This document shows positions 1 through 11,329 of a stretch of 64,000 bases of DNA, piece by piece. The translations under genes and the position numbers were made by a program. Below the pieces are notes generated by a model. It was not told the origin of the DNA. It did not search any database and saw only the letters and a program-made list of their open reading frames with translations. Positions within the stretch are counted from its first letter, which is position 1. Every line of letters begins with the position of its first letter. Origin of the DNA: Antedon mediterranea (lineage: Eukaryota; Echinodermata; Crinoidea; Comatulida; Antedonidae); contig NC_092670.1 in NCBI RefSeq assembly GCF_964355755.1, positions 2,877,001 to 2,941,000 on the forward strand, written 5' to 3'.

Positions 1-238
1 GGTGCGATTCTGCATTATCCCAATGAACTGGAAGGTAATTCTCAATGAAAACTAAGAAATACTTAATAAAGCTGATATTTATTGTCATGAAACTGTATTT
101 AAAATTAAAAGAACATGTAATAATTGTATAGTATATCACACTATTGTAGCAAATATTACAAACGACATCAATGAAGTAAATTTGAAATGGTCAAACATGG
201 GCAATTTTGATTTACAAGACTCCATAAGCTACACATTG

Positions 239-446
239 ATGAACAAGGCCAACAGCCATAAGTCGCGTGCTCTCAGAAAAAAATGAACTTTCAAAAAGTA
301 ATGTACTTTAAAACTTTTCTGTATATCAAAACAGTTCAAAAAGTACAGAAAAGCGATAAAACGCATTAATGATACCGGACCGACAGACAGACCGACAGAC
401 CGACCGACCGACATAGTGAACTATTGAGTCGCGTCCACGCGACTAA
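239..446. repeat. interspersed repeat with ACCG/ACAG run, copy A
   Basis: The block begins with aacaaggccaacagcc, carries tcgcgtgctc, a run of accgacagacag-type repeats, and ends with the self-complementary tcgcgtccacgcgact. The same combination of gtcgcgtgctc and accgaccgaccgacc reappears at 63476-63560, so it is a dispersed family rather than a unique sequence. Class is unknown. Confidence 0.6.
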
Positions 447-1762
447 AAATTAATCAGTAAATATTGTTGAACTTTTAAAGCTGCCTTATATAAAGCTGTA
501 AAACAAATAATATTTGGAGCATAAATTTGTTTCATTTTTTCTTTTACAATTACCACACTTCCGATTTACCGGTACTAGAAAGATTTGTTTATTAGATAAA
601 AAGATCCGTAACAATGAGAGGCCTGTTATTGTACTTTGTACTTCCTTATATTATTCATATTGGAGCAATAATACACTGTGCTATTTAAAACTTAAAGATA
701 GAAAACAAGCACCACCAGTTTCTGTATCACTGTTTGTTATTCACGATTTCATTATTTTTTCTCAAGGTGTGTAGGCCTAAAGCAGAACAATGAATGCTTG
801 CTTTATCAAACTTCCAGTTTGCTTGTAAGCCTTACCAGATCGATTTATTTGTTACGAAAAATATCGATAATAATGTTCTTGTACTTTTTATAACTTTATG
901 TTTATGAATATTGTTACTAGCAAGAATACATTGTGGTTTATATAAGTTTAGAATAGATAAACCAGCACTACAAGTTGTTGTATAATTTGCAGCTGTATAG
1001 CAATTATCAATCACAACTGAATACTAGTTTTAATGTACAAGATTAACTTATTTATAACAAACTGTCGCGACACAACGACATTTCTTGATTTTAAGCTAAA
1101 TAGACAGGCATCATTAATTCTTCCCAACGATTTAAAGTAGCACTAAAGAGCAGAATTATTTTTATTTATTAATTACAACATAACGTACTCCTAGGTAACT
1201 AAAATATAACGAATGTCAATTTCAGAAAGGGATCTGACCCTTCAGCTAATAACAAGCACAGTCTGTAATCGAAGCTTAAATAGGGTTTCAAGCCAATTTT
1301 AACGTAAAACAGACTATTGATACTTACTTTATCCATATACGTCGAGTTTTTGGTAATTTACTGTATGGGATGCAAATCCCACTAATGGGAAATTTGTAAA
1401 CAAACAACTGTTAGAAAACTTCAGTTTTGACGGCTGCACACGAACTTTGGAAAGAAACTGTCACTGACAACAAATCCAACAAATTATTCAGAAAATTAGG
1501 TGACCTGTGACATCTTAAACATATAAGGAACTGATCTTACCATATATGGTTAATTTTACGCCTATTAATGTTTATTAAACAGCTATAAAATGACGTAGCT
1601 TATACTTTATACTAATGTTTTCGCGCGAAACGTTGACGCTTCTGTGCCGAGAGAGGGCTTCTAAAATTTATGACGTCATGCGAAGTCGAAAATTCAGCGA
1701 TAACGGTCATATTTCCCAACGCGGCTCTCCGACTGTTAAATAATCACTAAACTCAGTTACAG

Positions 1763-1804
1763 CAGGGAAGAGTTAAATTACAATTGTAATTTAACTCTTC
1801 CCTG
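1763..1804. mobile_element. 42-bp perfect palindromic micro-element, 7-bp TSD
   Basis: A perfect 42-bp palindrome begins cagggaagagttaaat and ends with its exact reverse complement, with no unpaired loop. It is flanked by identical 7-bp direct repeats gttacag (1756-1762 and 1805-1811), the mark of transposition. The same arm sequence occurs as an independent insertion at 32761. It looks like two inverted termini with almost no interior. Confidence 0.85.
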
Positions 1805-1892
1805 GTTACAGCATTATTTCAACTTTATTATAATATGACTAAAAACAAACGTGCTGGATAATAATTATCTAACACCTATGCTTATATTTTAA

Positions 1893-2369
1893 AGTTGTAT
1901 TGTCCCCCAAAACATGAAAAATAAAGATGAGAAAAATCAAATTTTGAATAGACCGTTTTGTAGTTATAATAAAGTTATTCACTTTCGCCGAAAAAAAATC
2001 AGAAAAAAATATTGATTTCGCTTATAAAAAATCAAAATAAGTTTACCATTTTTTCGAACTCATAAGCTCAGAAATTCCTAAATAACGATGGTTAGCTAAC
2101 AACTCATAAATATGCATGATATGTTAATGAGCATCCAAACAGGGGAGATCCGATCTGTTATCTTCACCACATAAACAAGCATGTGCGACGAACCATGGAT
2201 TAAAGAATAGAAGGGTATGCATCGACGGTGACATCAAATGATTTTATAACGCGCTTGCCTATACTAAAGCACTGCTGCCAATCAAACAAACACGCTCATT
2301 GAACTCTGTGTCTCTAACCGCGGCCCTCTGTAGAACGCTGCGAATCAACTGTTACATTTTTTTAGACCA
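1893..2369. mobile_element. left end of TTAA-flanked transposon, truncated by duplication
   Basis: The terminus agttgtattgtccccc sits directly after TTAA (1889-1892) and matches the left ends at 4809 and 28850. The copy stops at the duplication breakpoint. A nested transposon begins within it at 2193. Confidence 0.8.
2193..2369. mobile_element. left end of nested CCATGG-TIR transposon, truncated
   Basis: The terminal inverted repeat ccatggattaaagaatag follows acgaa exactly as at 5109. Only the first ~177 bp are present before the segmental duplication ends. Confidence 0.8.
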
Positions 2370-2400
2370 CAAAAGTAAAAGATTGAACATAAATATAGTC

Positions 2401-2675
2401 CTAAGGGAGGGGTAGATGTCTGGGGTGGGGGTAGTTGTCCAGGGGGTAGTTGACCGGGGGTAGTTACCCGGGGGGTAGTTATCCTAAGGGGGTAGTTGTC
2501 CTAAGGGGGTTGTTGTCCGGGGGGTAGTTGTCCGGGGGGTTGTTATCCTAAGGGGGTAGTTGTCCTAAGGGGGTAGTTGTCCGGGGAGTAGTTGTCCGGG
2601 GGGTAGTTGTCCTAAGGGGGTAGTTGTCCGGGTGGTAAACATCCGGGGGTAACTGTCTAGGGGGTAGGTGTCCTA
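2401..2675 (+). repeat. G-rich minisatellite, ~15-18 bp unit
   Basis: About 16 head-to-tail units alternate between ggtagttgtccgggg and ggtagttgtcctaaggg. Runs of four to six G on the plus strand recur every 15-18 bp, which gives strong G-quadruplex potential. It lies 30 bp past the end of duplication copy A and is absent after copy B. Confidence 0.95.
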
Positions 2676-3059
2676 GAACCGTACTGCTAGCCTGGAGTGT
2701 ATACCATTATTCACTAAATCCAGATACTGCAAATGAAATATAATTGTCAGGTACTTTACAATTGCTGTTTCGTTAAAAGAACTTTTAATATTCAAAACTT
2801 GTGGTGGAATGCAGGTATCCGTACAATTAAAGATGTAACTAATTCCAAAGGATCTTTCCTCTCGCAGAATGATCTTGAAACAAAGTATGGAATTGAAAGT
2901 AATTAAAATTTCGTTTGTATGGTGCGATTCTGCATTATCCCAATGAACTGGAAGGTAATTCTCAATGAAAACTAAGAAATACTTAAAAAAGCTGATATTT
3001 ATTGTCATAAAACTGTATTTAAAATTAAAAGAACATGTAATAATTGTATAGTATATCAC
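2673..3059 (-). other. open stretch of 128 codons, unknown
   Basis: An unusually long open frame for such AT-rich DNA. It contains the cysteine-containing segment FNCTDTCIPPQVLN and a tract NYLPVHWDNAESHH. It crosses the left edge of duplication copy B, so copy A in this window holds only its 3' (upstream-coordinate) part. No family is recognised. A possible acceptor (catttgcag on the minus strand) lies inside. It could be a decayed extracellular-domain exon or chance. Confidence 0.25.
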
Positions 3060-3173
3060 ACTATTGTAGCAAATGTTACAAACGACATCAATGAAGTAAA
3101 TTTGAAATGGTCAAACATGGGCAATTTTGATTTACAAGACTCCTTTTTGTTACTCCATAAGCTACACATTGAT

Positions 3174-3363
3174 GAACAAGGCCAACAGCCATAAGTCGCG
3201 TGCTCTCAGAAAAAAATGAACTTTCAAAAAGTAATGTACTTTAAAACTTTTCTGTATATCAAAACAGTTCAAAAAGTACAGAAAAGCGATAAAACGCATA
3301 GTGATACCGGACCGACAGACAGACCGACATAGTGAACTATTGAGTCGCGTCCACGCGACTAAA
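3174..3363. repeat. interspersed repeat with ACCG/ACAG run, copy B
   Basis: Second copy, inside duplication copy B, with a shortened accgacagacag run and the same terminal tcgcgtccacgcgact. Confidence 0.6.
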
Positions 3364-4678
3364 AATTAATCAGTAAATATTGTTGAACTTTTAAAGCTGC
3401 CTTATATAAAGCTGTAAAACAAATAATATTTGGAGCATAAATTTGTTTCATTTTTTCTTTTACAATTACCACACTTCCGATTTACCGGTACTAGAAAGAT
3501 TTGTTTATTAGATAAAAAGATCCGTAACAATGAGAGGCCTGTTATTGTACTTTGTACTTCCTTATATTATTCATATTGGAGCAATAATACACTGTGCTAT
3601 TTAAAACTTAAAGATAGAAAACAAGCACCACCAGTTTCTGTATCACTGTTTGTTATTCACGATTTCATTATTTTTTCTCAAGGTGTGTAGGCCTAAAGCA
3701 GAACAATGAATGCTTGCTTTATCAAACTTCCAGTTTGCTTGTAAGCCTTACCAGATCGATTTATTTGTTACGAAAAATATCGATAATAATGTTCTTGTAC
3801 TTTTTATAACTTTATGTTTATGAATATTGTTACTAGCAAGAATACATTGTGGTTTATATAAGTTTAGAATAGATAAACCAGCACTACAAGTTGTTGTATA
3901 ATTTGCAGCTGTATAGCAATTATCAATCACAACTGAATACTAGTTTTAATGTACAAGATTAACTTATTTATAACAAACTGTCGCGACACAACGACATTTC
4001 TTGATTTTAAGCTAAATAGACAGGCATCATTAATTCTTCCCAACGATTTAAAGTAGCACTAAAGAGCAGAATTATTTTTATTTATTAATTACAACATAAC
4101 GTACTCCTAGGTAACTAAAATATAACGAATGTCAATTCCAGGAAGGGATCTGACCCTTCAGCTAATAACAAGCACAGTCTGTAATCGAAGCTTAAATAGG
4201 GTTTCAAGCCAATTTTAACGTAAAACAGACTATTGATACTTACTTTATCCATATACGTCGAGTTTTTGGTAATTCACTGTATGGGATGCAAATCCCACTA
4301 ATGGGAAATTTGTAAACAAACAACTGTTAGAAAACTTCAGTTTTGACGGCTGCACACGAACTTTGGAAAGAAACTGTCACTGACAACAAATCCAACAAAT
4401 TATTCAGAAAATTAGGTGACCTGTGACATCTTAAACATATAAGGAACTGATCTTACCATATATGGTTAATTTTACGCCTATTAATGTTTATTAAACAGCT
4501 ATAAAATGACGTAGCCTATACTTTATACTAATGTTTTCGCGCGAAACGTTGACGCTTCTGTGCCGAGAGAGGGCTTCTAAAATTTATGACGTCATGCGAA
4601 GTCGAAAATTCAGCGATAACGGTCATATTTCCCAACGCGGCTCTCCGACTGTTAAATAATCACTAAACTCAGTTACAG

Positions 4679-4720
4679 CAGGGAAGAGTTAAATTACAAT
4701 TGTAATTTAACTCTTCCCTG
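4679..4720. mobile_element. 42-bp palindromic micro-element, duplicated copy
   Basis: Identical to 1763-1804 with the same gttacag flanks. It was copied with the segmental duplication and is not an independent insertion. Confidence 0.85.
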
Positions 4721-5108
4721 GTTACAGCATTATTTCAACTTTATTATAATATGACTAAAAACAAACGTGCTGGATAATAATTATCTAACACCTATGCTTA
4801 TATTTTAAAGTTGTATTGTCCCCCAAAACATGAAAAATAAAGATGAGAAAAATCAAATTTTGAATAGACCGTTTTGTAGTTATAATAAAGTTATTCACTT
4901 TCGCCGAAAAAAAATCCGAAAAAAATATTGATTTCGCTTATAAAAAATCAAAATAAGCTTACCATTTTTTCGAACTCATAAGCTCAGAAATTCCTAAATA
5001 ACGATGGTTAGCTAACAACTCATAAATATGCATGATATGTTAATGAGCATCCAAACAGGGGAGATCCGATCTGTTATCTTCACCACATAAACAAGCATGT
5101 GCGACGAA

Positions 5109-6744
5109 CCATGGATTAAAGAATAGAAGGGTATGCATCGACGGTGACATCAAATGATTTTATAACGCGCTTGCCTATACTAAAGCACTGCTGCCAATCA
5201 AACAAACACGCTCATTGAACTCCGTGTCTCTAACCGCGGCCCTCTGTAGAACGCTGCGAATCAACTGTTACATTTTTTTAGACCAAAACGTAACCATGTA
5301 GAAATCGTATGCGAAGTCTGAATGTTCTATTGACATGTCTGCGTCGATGATTAATTGACAACAAAAATATATTGCTGAACAATTCTGTTTTAGTTTCATC
5401 ACAATCGGACTACGAAAAGTTCACTTTCTTACGACTGGTAATTTTAAGTAGTTGGTAATATTAATAAAATATGCAATTTTTATATTTGAATTATTATTAT
5501 TTGCCTGCCATCTTCTGTCATTAAAATTGCGTTAATCTATAGAATATTAAATTATGCATTTGACCATGTATGATGTTAGCGTGGCCGGTGTTCACACATA
5601 CAACAATCGTGTTTTTAATATATGGCTAAGCAGTGGTTTCTTCATAAATCTCCTTAATTATCGATGTGATTATATTTAAATTGTAGTGCCTGGTGATTGG
5701 CTAATGGTTATGTCATCCACATCACATCCAATCACCGGGCCTAATTGAATGAAAACAGCGATCCCAGATCCGGGATTGGCTGGCTATGTATAGTTGCGAT
5801 ACGTTACCTAGCGGTCGTTTTGAAAAGTAAACGCAGGGCAAACTTAATCACGAACAAACGAAGTACCTATTATTATTCACACAAGAAGTAAGACAACGGT
5901 GAGTATATAGATCATGATTACGCATTGTATCTACTACACTTAAGATTAGCCTAGGCCTACCTAGGCAGTATCAATGTCGGCAAATCATATGGTTTACTAG
6001 TAAGCCTAGAAGGCCTACTATCCTTGCTGATTTTGTAATTTTACATGTAGGCGCGCTGAGACAACAACTAGTTATTGTCTCATAAAATGCTACTTTAATG
6101 TCATAAAAACATTAGCGTAGATCAATCGCGGCAGAAACCTATACTAATTACAATTATAGCATCTACAATTCTAAGCCAATAACAATATAGTATTGTTTTT
6201 ATCTGGTATATTGATGAAGTAGACCTACACTAGGGTCTTCACAATAACATACAATGTAATTTAATAACTGTTTTCAATAAACATTATACTCAGTGGCGTG
6301 AGGCAGAGGCCTGAAGCCACTTGTTTAGGAAACCTAAGTGGCCCTCCAAGTTTCAAAGATCGAGGCCTCGGACGTTTTTAGCATTTTCGACATATTTTAT
6401 GCCTGTTCCTCTGGGCACTGCTCATGGGCCCCAAGCTTCAGGGCCCCTGGGTTTAGCCAGTGAGCGCACATAGCCGTTACGCCACTGATTATACTGTTCA
6501 AATATGTATTGTTGCTAGCGCTAAAAACATCATGCCACCAAAGAACGCGCGAAAGAAGCGTAGCCAACAAGGTTAAATGTCGTTGCACATGTACAGTAAA
6601 CAATATATTGGGCACGCGACCGTTTCGATGTTACCATGCGGTTAATTAAACTGTAACATTGTGGGCGGTTCGCGGTCTGTCGGCGAGAGTCAAGGAACCC
6701 TTGATCTCACGTCGATGCATATCCATCTATTCTTTAATCCATGG
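5109..6744. mobile_element. nested 1.64 kb transposon with CCATGG-starting TIRs
   Basis: The ends ccatggattaaagaatag and ctattctttaatccatgg are ~35-bp terminal inverted repeats. They are flanked by acgaa direct repeats (5104-5108, 6745-6749; a 6-bp gacgaa reading is also possible). The related transposon at ~29137 shows the empty site gcgaagaacag, confirming insertion. There is no coding potential. A weak stem cctggtgattgg/ccaatcaccggg lies near 5690-5740. Confidence 0.85.
6291..6487. mobile_element. hAT-type MITE, 197 bp, 8-bp TSD
   Basis: The element starts cagtggcgtg and ends cgttacgccactg, with identical 8-bp duplications attatact on both sides (6283-6290, 6488-6495). CAGTGGCG-type ends with 8-bp duplications are typical of hAT elements. 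It is inserted in the nested transposon, giving three levels of nesting. The open frame across it is not a gene. Confidence 0.9.
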
Positions 6745-7776
6745 ACGAACAGAAGAAAGTGCTGGGGTTTCCCTGATCGTATGATGTAAAAAGCTCTGCC
6801 GTTAATTTGCTGGTAACGTAAGTAGAATTTTATTTTAGATGAATGAGACATCCTCCTATAATAGTTATATATCGCAAACTAGACGTTTTTGCCGTATAGT
6901 TATAGGCTTGGCTATCTAGGCTAGGGCTATAATATAAGCCTACTATCTAGGGCCTAGTTAGTAGTTTACTACTGTGTAGTGTAGCAGCTGTAGGCAGGCA
7001 GATATCGGGTAAGAAAAGTAGACGGGAACCCACTTTGAGGCCTAGCTAGGTCCTATATATCGTACTCACCTAGCTAGGTCATCACTCCACAACTAGCTAC
7101 AGGAAATAGGCCTACTATGTTACTGTACCATTGATATTACATTTGGAGCTCGAATTAATTTTAAAGTCTAAAAAAAGAGTAACTTATGACAAAAAAAAAA
7201 CATTTGGAAAATGATCAGGATACAGTACCAAAGAAGTTGACGGTAGAATAGATTGTTGTTGATAGCAACCAAAACACTAGTAATTAGACTAGGCCTTTTT
7301 GAGGGAGGAGATGCACTTTTCATGAATTCCTTACTGTACATTAGTAGTACCCCAAATTGAAAACTTCAGATTCATGTACAGAAATAATAATTATATGTAT
7401 GCAATAAATTGTGAAATATTTAACTTTTTTTTTTGAATTTTGTATTTATACATCATTGTTTTTAAATTTATAGACTTAAGCTAATGAAGACTGGAACAGA
7501 GGGTACATCAATTCTGCATAAAGGCAACTGGCGGTAGACTCGGTAATAGAACACAAGATAAATATTGGATGACTATCATAAAGCATTCGGCAAATGTGTT
7601 GGTTGTTTTCCAGCTTTTAAAATGTTGTATAGTTTACATAATTAGAGCAATAACATTTGAAATTATTTTGCAAACATAGCATTAAATAAATAAAAATACT
7701 ACTACAGTACATGAGATAAAATCTCCATAATTTTAATGTGTGAAGATTTACAGTACAGTACAGTAAAAAAAATGAG

Positions 7777-8025
7777 TTAATTACTAGTACAGTATATTTC
7801 ATTGAATTTCTGCATTATTGTTGACAATTTATTAACTATTAATTGATGTGTTGATTGTGGCATTACAGCAATAGCTTGTCTTCTGTGATTGTTCATCCAT
7901 TTTAAAGTGTCATAGTAAGAAACGTTCAAATAAATATTGTGAATGTTGCTACCACATTTTGTGTTGATTTCTTCACCATTTTCCACTACTTGCTCATATT
8001 GTTCATTCAATTAGTGTGTTAATAC
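7777..8025 (-). pseudogene. conserved exon of the TTAA transposon, broken
   Basis: A minus-strand exon-like block follows the acceptor ttttaatag and encodes NEQYEQVVENGEEINT, then a tract ending WMNNHRRQ and MPQSTHQL. The same reading frame is kept in the copy at 30681-30823, which suggests past coding. A 3-base change near the start creates a TAA just after the acceptor here. No protein family is recognised; it may be a transposase fragment. Confidence 0.45.
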
Positions 8026-8559
8026 CTATTAAAAGAAAGACATTTTTTATTAAAATATCTACATAAAAAGAAGAATTTTCAACATAACAGTACTAAGTAC
8101 TGTAAAGTACACATTCCAAAAAATATTGAACTTAGATTATTTGGTCATTTTCTGTAAAAGAAAAAAAAAATTACATTATTGGATGTACAGTATAGGCCTA
8201 GTTACAATTTTCACAAATTTATATTAGCATTAAAATGTAATTAATCATGAAGGAAAAACCAAGCACCATAATCTCTCCTGGCCCTGGTGGTGACCTTATT
8301 TTTTTATTTTTGGCAGCCATTCACAAGTTTTAGCTTTTTGGGTATCGCTGCTCGTAAGTTATGTATAATTTTTTTAAATCACAAACTCTACATAGAAAAG
8401 AAAATTTAATGTTTTAAAATGAATGAAAAGTGATATGAATAATGATGAAGGACTATTATTATAGTATTATACTAAAAATAAGACGAGGTGGTGGTGTCAA
8501 AATTCACACTACTAAAACCTTATTCTTTACTCCATGCTCACAGATAATAACTATTAATA

Positions 8560-8690
8560 AGGCCTACAAGTTAGATCTATTAGTATTAGCTAGGCCTACT
8601 ACTCACTCAGGCCTACAAGTACAACTAGTACTACTAGCAGACTAGCTACTACTAGGCCTAGGCCTACTCTATGCCAGTACAGCTGTACTG
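8560..8690. repeat. TAGGCCTA-rich tract
   Basis: Clustered aggcctac and ctaggcctag motifs inside the TTAA transposon, shared in part with 31490-31600. Confidence 0.7.
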
Positions 8691-9148
8691 GGCTAACTAG
8701 GCTTCCTATACTAACTAACAAAACTGCACTATAGAAACTACAGTTCTTACTTACCAATCTGCTAGGGCCTAGCCATAGTATTTTTTTCAAGATAGGAGTT
8801 GTTTTTTTGTTGTTAAACTACAGAACTTTCCCACAACGTCGTCTCGCCATATCACGTCGTATTTTTTTGATATGACCTAGAGGTCACATACACGCACAAG
8901 AATCATACAATATGCATAATTCATAAGCTAATTCAGGTCAAGGGTTAAATTAAACCGGAAGCCAGCTGGCTGCCAGCCAACCGACTTCCGGTTGACTATT
9001 TATTACTTTACCTTAAGATTTTCTCAGGTAAATAATTTTTTTTTTCGATCAAATTTTATTTCAAAGTGAATAACTTTATGTATCATTAAAATGGCCTATT
9101 CAACAAAAATATTTTTTAAAATTATTTGTTCAGGGGGACAATACATCT

Positions 9149-9815
9149 TTAATTAAATAAATTATTAAGCCTAACCATTGTTATATATGCATTTTACAAA
9201 TATTAATACTAATAGTCAATATTTTTCATAAACATGACCATACATATTAACAACTAAAACATGCGGTAACCATGACAACAGAAGTTCAACATAAACAATA
9301 CCATATTGTAAGAATTATATATAAAAATACCGCTCGTGTATTGGGTATAGAGGACGTACTTCATCCATGGTATAATCACGTTACGTTATACATCTAAGTA
9401 GTAGACAACGTGTAGAGCGACAGGGATGTAGTCATACTATTCTAGTTCTATTTTGTCTATTTTCTGACCACTTTTTACCTTGATAAGACTTCTATAGATT
9501 TATACATATATAAAGATTACAAGATTACTACAGCAAGTAATATTTAAATGTGTCAAACAAACATTGAAATATTAAATAAGTTTTTTGCACGTTTTAGTTC
9601 AATAAGGCACAGGACAAGAGAGCTGGATCTGCAAATACACACCCATTGGTAATTGTTGAAGTTTGGATTGGTTATGCAAACTATTCTCCAACTTCCTTAC
9701 ACTACTCCTAATTCCCGTCAACTTTTTTAACACCATTTCTACTCCCTACTGATTCTGACTATCAAACGGACTGTCTTGCCAATCTCGCCCAAACTAACAT
9801 CTACCGTGGGCCAGA
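9149..9815. other. no recognisable feature
   Basis: AT-rich sequence without convincing coding frames or terminal repeats. The tract near 9640-9670 (cacacccattggtaattg) resembles the end of the EAR exon at 10187 and may be a partial duplicate of it. Confidence 0.5.
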
Positions 9816-9819
9816 ATTA

Positions 9820-10140
9820 CTGCCAATGGTAGAATGTCTACCCGGCAACTTTCCAGGTGTGATCTCGTTGTTGCAAGACCTCAATGTGAACTTTTTAAAC
9901 ATTCTTTTAATTATAAAGGACCTAAATATTTTAACTCTTTAGACGTTTCAATTAGAAATTGCAATACTTTTTTAAATTTTAAAAGTAAATTAAAGAATGT
10001 TATGCTTAACAATGACACATTTTAAATTTTAAATCTTCCTAACCTTTTTACATTTTTGCCTTTAAATATATTTTTACTTGTAATGTTTTTATGTCGCTTG
10101 TATTGTTGAGGGCCTCTCAAAATCAGCTTCCGTAATATCG
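9820..10140 (+). pseudogene. 3' end of non-LTR retrotransposon ORF2 (CR1/L2/Jockey type)
   Basis: The 63-codon frame 9834-10025 carries ELFKHSFNYKGPKYFNSL and FLNFKSKLKNVML, the typical C-terminal tail of non-LTR reverse transcriptases, in which a phrase of the form LFxxSFxYxGxKxxNSL precedes FKxxLK. The reverse-transcriptase core is missing. The trailing gagggcctctcaaaatcagc resembles CR1/L2 3' untranslated regions. It is a 5'-truncated, inactive insertion. Confidence 0.75.
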
Positions 10141-10186
10141 AGTTTTAAAAATTAACGAGCGCCATACCTTTTAAAATTTACATCAA

Positions 10187-10452
10187 CTACACCCATTGGT
10201 ATATGTTGAAGATTGGATTAGTCGTACCACCATTTGCATTTCGTTTATTCGACTGACCCAAAAAGTACTCCCCGTCTCGTTCAAAAAATGTTATATCATA
10301 ACATTCGTGTGATGGTATCGCTCCGTAACTTACGAACATACTCCCTTCTAATTTAAATATTGGTGATGACGTAGTATAGAGTTCAAATCGTCATCAGCAT
10401 CACGTGATTCCGTTCTGCTTGTGGTTATTATCATAAACACTTCTCCGCCAAC
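10187..10452 (-). pseudogene. terminal EAR-repeat exon, frameshifted
   Basis: A minus-strand exon after the acceptor atttacag. It opens with VGGEVFMIITTSR, shifts frame near 10385, and continues with SSPIFKLEGSMFVSYGAI, ERDGEYFLGQSN and IFNIYQWV before TAG at 10187-10189. Repeats of the form hydrophobic strand, YFL, then SPIFxWxG are the EAR (epilepsy-associated, EPTP) blades of LGI and TSPEAR-like secreted proteins. The frameshift means the exon cannot be translated through as it stands. It belongs with 10888-11078, 13799-14156 and 15640-15823. Confidence 0.7.
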
Positions 10453-10887
10453 CTGTAAATAAAGAATAATATACTTAAAGATGCGCTTTAATACAAACAT
10501 GCTAATTGCTAAAACCCCAAAAAAACAACTCGAAAGATTGGTTGATTCGCATACATTTTGATATCAATTTAGGTTTGTTTCATTAGTGTACCTGCAGCAC
10601 TCTTTTTTTTTGCCAGACTTTTCAATTTAAAAAGCAATATCAATCAAAATTGGCCACCTCCCAATTTCTGTTTTGTAAAGACGATACACACTCAAGTGTG
10701 TGTAGCGTACTTGAACTTAACTGGAAAATTATTACTTTTATGAACCAAAAATTGGTATAAATATGTAGGTATGCATGGGTGTATGTATGTATTGTGTATG
10801 TATTTTTTGGTTCAACATAGAAGTAAAAATATTCCAGTTAATTATAATTGGAACCAGATGAATTTATTTAATACTTAATATACTTAC

Positions 10888-11078
10888 TTTGGAAATGGTA
10901 GATTTGTACGAACAATGCTCCACAGGAATAGGTTGATGAATTTTACATTCATTAGTCGAATTGTCCCATATGTACACTATTGTGTTCTGTACACAGTTAT
11001 CCTGATTCACAACTACTAAGTAAGTATCTCCGTTATTTGTAAATGTGTCGATTCCCGTTAAGCCAGCGTCCCATTCGT
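10888..11078 (-). pseudogene. EAR-repeat exon of the decayed MAM/EAR gene
   Basis: A 191-nt minus-strand exon between the acceptor cactcactag and the donor gtaagta. It is open throughout and encodes GIDTFTNNGDTYLVVVNQ followed by VYIWDNSTNECKIHQPIP, a clear EAR blade. It is intact itself, but its neighbours carry stops and frameshifts. It is separated from the MAM exons by a Helitron2-like insertion (12023-13644). Confidence 0.75.
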
Positions 11079-11148
11079 CTAGTGAGTGTTAAATTTAAAT
11101 TAATTGTTACAAATGTTCATTGAATGAAGATAAATATTTATATAAGAT

Positions 11149-11210
11149 ATTATTGTCCCCCTGAAAATTGTTGAATAATCTATTTTAATGTGACATAACA
11201 GTTTAAAAAA
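11149..11210. mobile_element. solo terminus of the TTAA transposon family
   Basis: The tract attattgtccccctga followed by ctattttaatg matches the terminus and subterminus of the elements at 4809-9148 and 28850-31756. No partner end is seen nearby. Confidence 0.5.
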
Positions 11211-11329
11211 AAAAAATATTATATCCACTTATTTTCCTACTAGAAAAACCTGAAATTAAAGGAAAAAAATTAAATGACTTTTTGGTTAAATTTAATAATT
11301 TATTTTGTCTTTTTATAATAATAGTAATA

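Larger units (their letters stand above)
1..2369. repeat. tandem segmental duplication, copy A
   Basis: This stretch recurs almost base for base at 2921-5285. Differences are few: a 10-bp insertion with a nearby short variant in copy B near 3140, a shorter ACCG run in copy B near 3310, and scattered substitutions. Copy A is cut by the window start, so its true left edge is unknown. Its right edge (2369) falls inside a transposon whose complete copy starts at 5109, so that insertion predates the duplication. No convincing gene is seen in it. Confidence 0.95.
2921..5285. repeat. tandem segmental duplication, copy B
   Basis: Begins ggtgcgattctgcatt, exactly the first bases of the window, and follows copy A to 5285, where sequence identity stops abruptly inside the nested transposon at 5109-6744. 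Copy B therefore runs into the intact transposon, whereas copy A runs into the minisatellite. Confidence 0.95.
4809..9148. mobile_element. TTAA-flanked TIR transposon (Kolobok/piggyBac-like target), host of nested insertions
   Basis: The termini agttgtattgtccccc and its inverse gggggacaatacatct are each bordered by TTAA (4805-4808 and 9149-9152). The subterminal tract aaagttattcactttcg recurs inverted near 9060. After removing the 1.64 kb insertion at 5109-6744 it is colinear with the copy at 28850-31756. TTAA target use is known for piggyBac and Kolobok. No complete transposase is visible, only one conserved exon-like frame at 7777-8025, so it is non-autonomous or dead. Confidence 0.8.

Noticed and set aside
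514-774. 86-codon open frame repeated identically at 3430-3690
   Set aside because: The repetition is explained by the segmental duplication. There is no domain, splice signal or codon bias to support coding, and its apparent start is a non-ATG codon.
832-1014. 60-codon minus-strand frame, also at 3748-3930
   Set aside because: Duplicated with its surroundings; no similarity or gene structure.
6397-6615. 72-codon minus-strand frame
   Set aside because: It runs across the end of a hAT MITE into its host transposon, so it cannot be an ancestral gene.
8871-8886. tgacctagaggtca, an everted nuclear-receptor half-site pair
   Set aside because: It lies in a transposon, is absent from the sister copy at 31.6 kb, and is short enough to occur by chance.
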